Positions 1 to 5,339 of a stretch of 5,339 nt of DNA are shown here, one piece after another. A program made the position numbers and the translations under genes. The notes beneath the pieces were generated by a model, which was given only the letters and a program-made list of their open reading frames with translations, made no database searches and was not told the DNA's origin. Each line of letters begins with the position of its first letter. Position 1 is the stretch's first letter. Source of the DNA: an uncultured Clostridia bacterium (GTDB lineage: Bacteria > Bacillota > Clostridia > Christensenellales > UBA1242); the NCBI GenBank assembly GCA_934725795.1, contig CAKVCF010000047.1, positions 1 through 5,339 of the forward strand, given 5' to 3'.

Positions 1-1103
1 GTTTTAACCGTGCCAAAATAAATCCAATTTTATTTAAGCAAGTGGCAGTGCAAGATTTTAAACAGACAAAAACAGTGCTTGTTTCTTGTTTCAATTTTTG
101 CAAAACACAACAAGTTTTTGAAAGCTTAAAAATCAAATATTGTGCCTACCCTTTTGCCAATTGTTTTTGCATAAATGTTACACCAAAAGAATTGCAAAAA
201 ATTTCACAAATCAAATGGGTAAAATACGTTGACCCATGCGTAAAAGTTTTTGCCGAACAGAAACAACAAGATAACATAAATTTAGAAGGCCTAACACAAA
301 AACAAAACATGGGCAATGGTCAAACAATCTGCTTTATTGATACTGGAATATTTCCGCACTTTGACTTTGTTTTTCCGCGTTGCAGAATTAAAAAGTTTGT
401 GGATTTTGTAAACCACCGCACCACTCCTTATGACGATAATGGACACGGCACATTTGTTGCTGGAATTGCGTGCGGCAATGGCACTTTAAACAAACAAAAC
501 CAAGGTTTTGCCCCAAATGCTGATATTGTTGCAATCAAAGCTCTTGGCAACACAGGAACAAGCGATAGCAATGTGATTTTAGATGCAATGCAATGGGTTT
601 ATGAAAATTATAAGCAATATAAAATTTCGGTGGTTTGTATGAGTTTTGGCGCAGATATTTTAAACTCTAACGACCCACTTTCGCGTGGAGCTGAAGCCTT
701 GTGGAGACGAGGTTTAACCGTGGTTGCAGCGGCTGGAAATAGCGGACCTGAAACTAGCACAATCAAATCACCTGGGAATAATCCAAACATAATAACCGTT
801 GGCGGTGTGGACGAAAGCCGCATGCAAGTGGCAGATTTCTCGAGCCGCGGGCCAACTATTTTTGGATTTAAACCAGACCTTGTTGCCCCAGCAGTTGATG
901 TGGTTGCGTGTGGAAATGTTGAGCCATACACAACAATGTCTGGCACAAGTGTTGCCACCCCTATTGTTGCTGGAATATGCGCTGATATAAAAGCTAAATA
1001 TCCAAACATAAAGAACAATCAAATCAAACAATTTTTAATGATGAATTGCACGCCAATAACTGGTGATAAAAATCAAGAAGGGGCTGGATTTTTGAAATTT
1101 TAG
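1..1103 (+). CDS. AprX-like S8 subtilisin family serine protease, 5' end off the window
   Basis: Subtilisin-fold endopeptidase. Numbering from the in-frame GTG at 42, the Asp is D100 (FIDTG), the His H135 (DDNGHGTF), the oxyanion Asn N233 (AAGNSG) and the Ser S303 (TMSGTSVATP), so the active site is complete. Residues about 10-70 resemble an I9-type inhibitory prodomain; the block VNHRTTPYDDNGHGT is very close to Bacillus AprX. I see no secretion signal or membrane segment and 13 cysteines, six in the prodomain, which suggest an intracellular enzyme. The GTG at 42 is probably not the start: the frame is open to base 3, lacks ATG, GTG or TTG before 42, has no Shine-Dalgarno, and reads FNRAKINPILFK, which looks like the N-terminal end of clostridial S8 proteins. 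About 366 residues are present. The gene ends in TAG with no GC-rich terminator behind it. Substrate unknown. Family call is firm; intracellular location is inferred. Confidence 0.93.
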   Translation, partial: FNRAKINPILFKQVAVQDFKQTKTVLVSCFNFCKTQQVFESLKIKYCAYPFANCFCINVTPKELQKISQIKWVKYVDPCVKVFAEQKQQDNINLEGLTQKQNMGNGQTICFIDTGIFPHFDFVFPRCRIKKFVDFVNHRTTPYDDNGHGTFVAGIACGNGTLNKQNQGFAPNADIVAIKALGNTGTSDSNVILDAMQWVYENYKQYKISVVCMSFGADILNSNDPLSRGAEALWRRGLTVVAAAGNSGPETSTIKSPGNNPNIITVGGVDESRMQVADFSSRGPTIFGFKPDLVAPAVDVVACGNVEPYTTMSGTSVATPIVAGICADIKAKYPNIKNNQIKQFLMMNCTPITGDKNQEGAGFLKF

Positions 1104-1105
1104 TT

Positions 1106-1131
1106 AAATTTTTTAAAAAATTTTATAAAAG
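1106..1131 (+). promoter_or_regulatory. A/T-only UP-element-like tract with an 18-bp palindrome
   Basis: Just after the protease stop, bases 1106-1123 form the perfect palindrome AAATTTTTTAAAAAATTT, followed by TTATAAAAG. If transcription starts near 1167, this tract lies at about -36 to -61, where the RNA polymerase alpha subunit binds UP elements, and its alternating A and T tracts fit that type of sequence. It could also be a weak terminator for the protease gene, but a loopless A/T-only stem would be a poor one. The palindrome is seen directly; the role is inferred. Confidence 0.4.
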
Positions 1132-1160
1132 TTGCAATAAATTGCTGTTTTTGCTATTAT
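1132..1160 (+). promoter_or_regulatory. Extended -10 sigma-A-type promoter for the ABC-like gene
   Basis: TTGCAA at 1132-1137 matches the -35 consensus in four of six bases. After a 17-base spacer, TATTAT at 1155-1160 matches the -10 in five of six, and TGC directly before it (1152-1154) makes an extended -10. The usual start point, about seven bases after the -10, falls on the A of the ATG at 1167, so the transcript should have no leader. No Shine-Dalgarno precedes that ATG, which agrees with leaderless translation. Not tested; based on consensus matching only. Confidence 0.65.
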
Positions 1161-1166
1161 TTTTAT

Positions 1167-1799
1167 ATGATTGAAATAAAAAATTTAAACATTAAGTATA
1201 TTGAAAAATTTTATTCAATTTATAACTTTAATTTGAAAATTGAAAAAAACACACTGCTTTTAGGCGATCAACTTTCAGGCGGTTACGCCTTGTTGCGTGC
1301 CATTGCAAACATAAATAAAAGTTACAAAGGCGAAATTTTATTAGATGGAAAACAAATAAAAACGGTTTCAGCTAAAAATCTTAACCTTGCATATTTGCCT
1401 GAAACCCCAACACTTTTTAGTGCACTTTCAGTGCGTGAAAATATTGAGTATACGTTAAAAATTAGGCACTATAAAAAAGCCGAACGCACACAACTTGTTA
1501 ACAAAATCATAGAAAAATATTGTATTGATTTTGAAAATGAAAAAGTGAAAAATTTAAGTGTAAGCAAACAAAAAATTGTTGCTTTGTTACGTGCAGTTGT
1601 GCGTAAGCCTAGCATACTTTTGATTGAACATCTGTTTGCGGATTTAGATAAAAAATATATTGAATTAGCCAACAAAATAATTGCCGATATTATGCCAGAA
1701 ACTTTAATTATTGATTGCGAGATTGAACAACAACACTGCCACAAAAATTTTGATGTTTACTCATTACAAAATGGCAGTTTAGCAAGCGACAAAGAATAA
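1167..1799 (+). CDS. Degenerate ABC-type ATPase-fold protein (probable pseudo-ATPase)
   Basis: The 210 residues follow the order of an ABC transporter nucleotide-binding domain: opening strand IEIKNLNIKY, P-loop region 33-41, EILLDGK at 56-62, Q-loop region 76-93 ending in SVRENI, signature region 130-134, Walker B and D-loop 150-161, and a closing SLQNGS. The length is typical of a single-domain ABC ATPase. The catalytic positions are changed: the P-loop reads GDQLSGGYA (Lys replaced by G39, Ser/Thr by Y40 and A41), the Q-loop Gln is E79, the signature is LSVSK, the Walker B Asp-Glu pair is E154-H155, and the switch His aligns with C184. ATP hydrolysis is therefore unlikely. The frame is intact, so it appears maintained rather than decayed. 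The ATG is supported by the fold beginning at once after it; there is no Shine-Dalgarno. No permease is in the window. Possible roles are a regulatory or structural partner of another ABC subunit; function unknown. Confidence 0.85.
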   Translation: MIEIKNLNIKYIEKFYSIYNFNLKIEKNTLLLGDQLSGGYALLRAIANINKSYKGEILLDGKQIKTVSAKNLNLAYLPETPTLFSALSVRENIEYTLKIRHYKKAERTQLVNKIIEKYCIDFENEKVKNLSVSKQKIVALLRAVVRKPSILLIEHLFADLDKKYIELANKIIADIMPETLIIDCEIEQQHCHKNFDVYSLQNGSLASDKE

Positions 1800-1815
1800 T
1801 AAAAAAACCATTTTA

Positions 1816-1835
1816 AAAACATTTACAAAACATTT
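1816..1835. repeat. Short direct repeat AAAACATTT, two copies
   Basis: AAAACATTT occurs at 1816-1824 and again at 1827-1835, an 11-base period, between the ABC-like gene stop and the terminator. It is A/T-rich and may be chance; an 11-base period places both copies on one face of the helix, so a protein site is conceivable but nothing else supports it. Confidence 0.25.
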
Positions 1836-1858
1836 GATCGACTTGTTTTAACCACAAT

Positions 1859-1888
1859 AAAAAAACGCCTATTACTAGGCGTTTTTTT
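1859..1888. terminator. Bidirectional rho-independent terminator between convergent genes
   Basis: A perfect 13-bp inverted repeat: seven A, CGCCTA, loop TTAC, TAGGCG, seven T. The C/G-containing core with a T run on one side and an A run on the other lets it act on both strands. It lies 59 bases after the stop of the plus-strand ABC-like gene and about 140 bases beyond the stop of minus-strand clpC, so it probably ends both transcripts. The remaining bases 1889-2028 would be the clpC 3' untranslated region; I see only weak A/T-rich inverted repeats there (1964-1991 and 1999-2015) without a T run in a useful place. Confidence 0.92.
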
Positions 1889-2028
1889 CAAATTGTATTG
1901 TTATTTTTTAACATAATTGGACTACACAATAATCATATTGAACAAATTAACCAAATATTAAGCAAATCTAAAAACAACTGAATATAGATTTTTAATTCTT
2001 TAACATTTAGTTAAATACAGTTATCAAA

Positions 2029-4545
2029 TTATTTCTGTTGTGAATCTTCCTGCTCGGTTGAAGTATCTTCTGCTTTAACCAAGAAAACAAGTTTGTCGTC
2101 CTTATAATCAACAACAACTTTATCGCCTGATTTGATTTCACCTTTAAGCATTTTATCTGCCAAGTCGTCTTCAATTTTGCTGGTGATAAGACGTTTTAAT
2201 GGACGTGCACCAAAATCGTCATTTGTGCCATTTTTAACAAGGTAGTTTAAGGTTGAATTTGTGAATTTCAACTCTACACCACTTTGACGCAAGTTTTTGT
2301 TGAGTTCGGCAAGCATTTTCTTTGCAATTTCTTTCATAACAGGGGCTGACAATTTGTTAAATACAACAATGTTGTCGATACGGTTGATAAGTTCTGGACG
2401 GAAATATTTTTTAAGTTCAGCAAGCATAACTGCTTGTTTATCTTCGCTTGATTTTTCTTTGCCGTCTTTAAAGCCTAAATCAACGCTTGATTTATAAAGT
2501 TTATCGCTACCAATATTTGATGTTAAAATGATGATTGTGTTTTTGAAACTTACAACTTTGCCGTGGCTATCAGTTAAACGGCCATCGTCAAGAATTTGCA
2601 AAAGCATGTTGAAAACTTCTGGATGTGCTTTTTCAATTTCATCAAACAAAACAACGCTATAAGGTTTACGGCGTACTTGTTCAGTTAATTGACCGCCATC
2701 GTCAAAGCCAACATACCCTGGAGGGCTACCAATCAATTTGCTGACACTGTGAGCTTCCATAAACTCACTCATGTCAAGACGTATGATTTTGTTTTCGTCA
2801 TCAAACAATGCTTCTGCAAGTGCTTTGCTGAGTTCGGTTTTACCAACACCTGTTGGACCAAGGAACAAGAAACTGCCAATAGGGCGTTTAGGATCGCGTA
2901 TGCCTATACGGCTGCGGCGAATTGCTTTTGCAACTTTTTCAACAGCTTCATCTTGCCCTTTAACACGTTCACACAAAACTTTTTCAAGGTTAAGCAATTT
3001 TTCTGCTTCGCCTTCTGTAAGTTTGGTTAAAGGAATATGTGTCCACTTGCTTACAACTTCTGCAATATCTTGCTCACCAACTACTGCAATTGCAGCTTCT
3101 TTGGTTGCTGGAACATTGCTTGCTTGTTCAATTTCTGTTTTAAGTTTTGCAACTTGGTCGCGAAGTTTTGAAGCACGCTCAAAGTTTTCTTGATTTACTG
3201 CATCGTCCTTTTCTGCTTCAAGTTTTTTAAGTTTTTCTTTCATTTCTTTAAGTTTAGGGCTATCGTAGTTTTGTTTAACTTTTGCCCTGCTTGATGCTTC
3301 ATCAATTAAGTCAATTGCTTTATCTGGCAAAGACCTATCTTGAATATAACGGTCGCTTAAATTTGCAGCCGCACTGATTGCTTCGTCAGTGATTTTAACA
3401 TTGTGGAAGGCTTCATAACTATCACGCAAACCGCGCAAAATTTCAATAGTTTGTTCAACTGTTGGAGGGTCGATTGTAATAGGTTGGAAACGGCGTTCCA
3501 AAGCCTTATCTTGTTCAATATATTTACGGTATTCGTCAGTTGTGGTTGCACCGATTGTTTGCATTTCACCACGTGCAAGATATGGTTTTAACATATCTGC
3601 TGGGTTGGTTTCGCCTTTTTCACTACCAGCCTGTGCCAAAGTGTGGATTTCATCAATAAACACAATGATATTTTTGTTTTGAGTTATCATATCTATTGCA
3701 TTTTTAAGTTTTTCTTCCATACTGCCACGATATTTTGTGCCAGCCATAAGCCCACCAATATCAAGACTATAAATTGTTTTATTTTTAAGGAAAGCAGGCA
3801 CATCACCAGCAACAATTCTGCGTGCCAAACCTTCAACAACTGCGGTTTTACCAACACCTGCTTCACCAATCAATACGGGATTGTTTTTGGTTTTTCGGCA
3901 CAAAATTTCAATCATACGCTCAATTTCGTTATCTCTGCCGATAATTGGGTCAATTTTGCCATTTTTTGCACGCAAAGTTAAATCCGAGCCCATATCCAAA
4001 AGTTCTTGTGGCAATGGGCTTGTGTATTCCTGTTTTTGTGGTTTGCTGCCCTTTGACATATTGCCAACTTGCACAAAACCATCTGTGTTAAAGCCAGTTG
4101 ATTGTTGCTCGTTATCGTTGTTAACATTGTTTGCAATAAGCCCGATTGCTTTGTTGCGCATTTCATACACATTAAGTTTTAACACGCCAGCCAAAATGTT
4201 GATAGCATAACTATCATCTTGGCTAAGCAATGCAACCAAAAGGTGTTCAGTTGAAATGTAAGCAGAGTGTGTACGTTTTGCAACACTGCCAGCAATCATA
4301 AGCATTTCTTTGGTGCGTGGTGTTAATTCCACAACACTGCTTGGAATGCTGTTTGGCATACTATCTAACACTTGTTTGATAAGGTCGGCATCAACATTGT
4401 AGGCTTTAAGCAATCTGCTTGATTTGCTTTCGATTTTGGTTAAAGCATACAAAATATGTTCAGTGCCAACTTCGTTACCATATTCACCTGCAATTTTGCT
4501 TGCAAGTTGAATGCATCTGTTTGCTAAATCTGTAAGGTTATACAT
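2029..4545 (-). CDS. clpC: ATP-dependent Clp protease ATP-binding subunit ClpC (Hsp100 unfoldase)
   Basis: Hexameric AAA+ unfoldase that threads substrates into ClpP. The 838 residues hold a double-repeat N-domain (1-140), a low-complexity linker (about 141-178), AAA-1 with Walker A GEAGVGKT (227-234), Walker B FIDE (to 299), pore Tyr Y272 and arginine fingers R351-R352, a coiled-coil M domain with a UVR-like motif (about 430-475, F455 at the position of the head-contact Phe of Staphylococcus ClpC), and AAA-2 with Walker A GPTGVGKT (563-570), Walker B LFDE (to 636), pore loop GSPPGYVG and sensor-2 GARPLKR (779-785). LGF at 690-692 fits the ClpP-docking loop. The N-domain keeps E29 and E100, equivalent to Bacillus E32 and E106 of the phosphoarginine pockets. 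All catalytic residues look intact. A short acidic, polar tail follows residue 825. It is 19 bases downstream of the mcsB-like gene, so it is probably in a CtsR-type heat-shock operon whose promoter is off the window. Confidence 0.98.
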   Translation of the reverse strand: MYNLTDLANRCIQLASKIAGEYGNEVGTEHILYALTKIESKSSRLLKAYNVDADLIKQVLDSMPNSIPSSVVELTPRTKEMLMIAGSVAKRTHSAYISTEHLLVALLSQDDSYAINILAGVLKLNVYEMRNKAIGLIANNVNNDNEQQSTGFNTDGFVQVGNMSKGSKPQKQEYTSPLPQELLDMGSDLTLRAKNGKIDPIIGRDNEIERMIEILCRKTKNNPVLIGEAGVGKTAVVEGLARRIVAGDVPAFLKNKTIYSLDIGGLMAGTKYRGSMEEKLKNAIDMITQNKNIIVFIDEIHTLAQAGSEKGETNPADMLKPYLARGEMQTIGATTTDEYRKYIEQDKALERRFQPITIDPPTVEQTIEILRGLRDSYEAFHNVKITDEAISAAANLSDRYIQDRSLPDKAIDLIDEASSRAKVKQNYDSPKLKEMKEKLKKLEAEKDDAVNQENFERASKLRDQVAKLKTEIEQASNVPATKEAAIAVVGEQDIAEVVSKWTHIPLTKLTEGEAEKLLNLEKVLCERVKGQDEAVEKVAKAIRRSRIGIRDPKRPIGSFLFLGPTGVGKTELSKALAEALFDDENKIIRLDMSEFMEAHSVSKLIGSPPGYVGFDDGGQLTEQVRRKPYSVVLFDEIEKAHPEVFNMLLQILDDGRLTDSHGKVVSFKNTIIILTSNIGSDKLYKSSVDLGFKDGKEKSSEDKQAVMLAELKKYFRPELINRIDNIVVFNKLSAPVMKEIAKKMLAELNKNLRQSGVELKFTNSTLNYLVKNGTNDDFGARPLKRLITSKIEDDLADKMLKGEIKSGDKVVVDYKDDKLVFLVKAEDTSTEQEDSQQK

Positions 4546-4553
4546 AATATCAT

Positions 4554-4559
4554 CTCCTT
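4554..4559 (-). promoter_or_regulatory. Shine-Dalgarno of clpC
   Basis: On the minus strand AAGGAG lies eight bases before the clpC ATG, in the 19-base gap after the upstream stop codon. It fixes the clpC start and shows that this organism uses Shine-Dalgarno initiation, in contrast with the bare ATG at 1167. Confidence 0.9.
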
Positions 4560-4564
4560 TTATT

Positions 4565-5339
4565 TTATTTGTTTGTTAATATTTTTTTAACTTTTTCAGC
4601 CAAATCAAGTTGTTCTTGTTTGGTTGTAAATTGGTCAAGTTTTGCATCAACCAATGATTGCAATGCATCAATTTGGGCTTGTTTAACATCTGTTAAGCCA
4701 AGGTTTGCGCCCACACGCAATAAATCAAGGTTGGTTTTAAGTTCGTCAAAATTAAGCATATATGCACCATTAAGCAAACTTAAACTGCGGTAAACTTTAT
4801 CAGTGATTTCTTCTTGATTTGTTGTGAAAAGCATTTTTTCAGTTTCTGTTTCAAGTTCAGCAAGTTTGTTGATTGTTCTGCCAAATTCTGTGTATGTTTC
4901 AGCTGATGTTAAACCAAGCGAACAAACAGTGCTTACCCTATAAGTTGTGCCAGCCACTTTTGCAATTTCATAGCCTAAATTTTTAATGTTTTGGCAAACT
5001 TGATTGATTTTGTCCATTTCAACAAGTGCAGTTAAATTGATTAAACCTTCCACTTGCACACCAGAGCCAAGATTTTTAATATTGCTCATAAGATAACCAT
5101 ATTGGTCGTTATAAGCCATATTCAACTTGCTTTCAAGTGCATGAATTGTTGTGGCAAGTTTTTGACCAAGATTTTCACTAAAACCAAGGCTGGACGCAAC
5201 AATGCACAAGTGTTCTTCACCAAACAAATTAACTGCAACGTTATCTTTGGTTAAATAAACCGCTTTTGCACCATTAACAATCAAATCACTTTGCCTTAAA
5301 AAGTTGAGTGTTGATTGGTTTGTGTTGCCTAAATTGAGT
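4565..5339 (-). CDS. mcsB: McsB-like protein arginine kinase family, C-terminal part, probable pseudokinase, 5' end off the window
   Basis: McsB has the phosphagen-kinase fold and in Bacillus phosphorylates arginines to mark proteins for ClpC-ClpP. About 257 C-terminal residues are present against roughly 360 for Bacillus McsB; the frame is open to the right edge, so the TTG at 5284 is an internal Leu codon. Recognisable blocks, numbered from that Leu: GEEHLCIV (22-29, family NEEDHxRI), YGYLMSNIKNLGSG (62-75, family CPTNxGTG), and DKVYRSLSLL (162-171, family DRVYRSYGIL). Key changes: the ATP-phosphate arginines become C27 and Q77, the reactive Cys of CPTN becomes N68, and the RGxxGE loop before the ISN motif is shortened to about VAGTTYRVS (110-118), removing the third arginine. 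The Glu of NEED (E24) is kept. The C-terminal Arg-Asp phosphoarginine site of Bacillus McsB is not evident. Position directly before clpC supports the family call; activity is doubtful, and an adaptor role for ClpC is possible. Confidence 0.85.
   Translation of the reverse strand, partial: LNLGNTNQSTLNFLRQSDLIVNGAKAVYLTKDNVAVNLFGEEHLCIVASSLGFSENLGQKLATTIHALESKLNMAYNDQYGYLMSNIKNLGSGVQVEGLINLTALVEMDKINQVCQNIKNLGYEIAKVAGTTYRVSTVCSLGLTSAETYTEFGRTINKLAELETETEKMLFTTNQEEITDKVYRSLSLLNGAYMLNFDELKTNLDLLRVGANLGLTDVKQAQIDALQSLVDAKLDQFTTKQEQLDLAEKVKKILTNK

Noticed and set aside
608..1018. Open frame on the minus strand opposite the protease catalytic domain.
   Set aside because: It mirrors conserved subtilisin codons, has no ribosome site, and shows no recognisable protein features.
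1101..1169. Possible read-through fusion: after the protease TAG, the same frame has no stop until the ABC-like ATG, so TAG suppression would join both proteins.
   Set aside because: Only 21 codons of very A/T-rich sequence are open, the peptide would be low-complexity, TAG is followed by no known recoding signal, and a good promoter explains the second gene.
1834..1862. Possible promoter TTGATC-17-ATAAAA before the terminator.
   Set aside because: The -10 match is poor and transcription would run directly into the terminator with no gene behind it.
1964..2015. Two weak inverted repeats in the clpC 3' region (AAATCTA/TAGATTT with a 14-base loop; TTTAAC/GTTAAA with a 5-base loop) as a possible small RNA or second terminator.
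   Set aside because: Stems are short and nearly all A/T, no T run follows the stem in a terminator arrangement, and the strong terminator at 1859-1888 already serves clpC.
2771..3193. Long plus-strand open frame opposite the clpC second AAA domain, and similar ones at 3643-4210.
   Set aside because: They are antisense shadows of strongly conserved ClpC sequence with low-complexity Ser/Phe/Cys-rich translations and no start signals.
1..5339. CRISPR arrays, tRNA or rRNA genes, insertion sequences, attachment sites.
   Set aside because: No regularly spaced repeats, no tRNA-like cloverleaf or rRNA motifs, and no transposase or terminal inverted repeats were seen on either strand.

Overview
The window is AT-rich DNA that looks like a low-GC member of the Firmicutes, probably an uncultured clostridial lineage. 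The main evidence is a phosphagen-kinase-fold gene of the McsB family directly followed by a complete clpC, which is the order of the Bacillus/Clostridium ctsR-mcsA-mcsB-clpC stress operon. The standard genetic code fits all four genes. The genus cannot be named from the sequence.

Layout. Plus strand, bases 1-1103: an AprX-like subtilisin (S8) protease whose 5' end lies off the window. Plus strand, 1167-1799: a 210-residue protein with the ABC-ATPase fold in which every catalytic motif is altered. It has its own strong-looking extended -10 promoter, placed so that transcription should begin at the A of the ATG (a leaderless mRNA). Bases 1800-2028: a convergent intergenic gap holding one clear bidirectional terminator. 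Minus strand, 2029-4545: clpC, complete, with a good Shine-Dalgarno. Minus strand, 4565-5339: the C-terminal part of an McsB-like protein, cut by the right window edge, 19 bases upstream of clpC and almost certainly co-transcribed with it.

How they work together. ClpC is a Hsp100 unfoldase that feeds ClpP. In Bacillus, McsB phosphorylates arginines on damaged proteins and the ClpC N-domain reads that mark. Here the ClpC N-domain keeps both glutamates of the phosphoarginine pockets, yet the McsB-like protein has lost the phosphate-binding arginines and the reactive-cysteine motif of the phosphagen-kinase active site. This suggests a pseudokinase or adaptor role instead of, or besides, kinase activity. 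The ABC-like protein is a second apparent pseudo-enzyme. These two degenerate but open ATPase/kinase folds, and the leaderless promoter, are the unusual content of the window. The protease and ClpC look functional.
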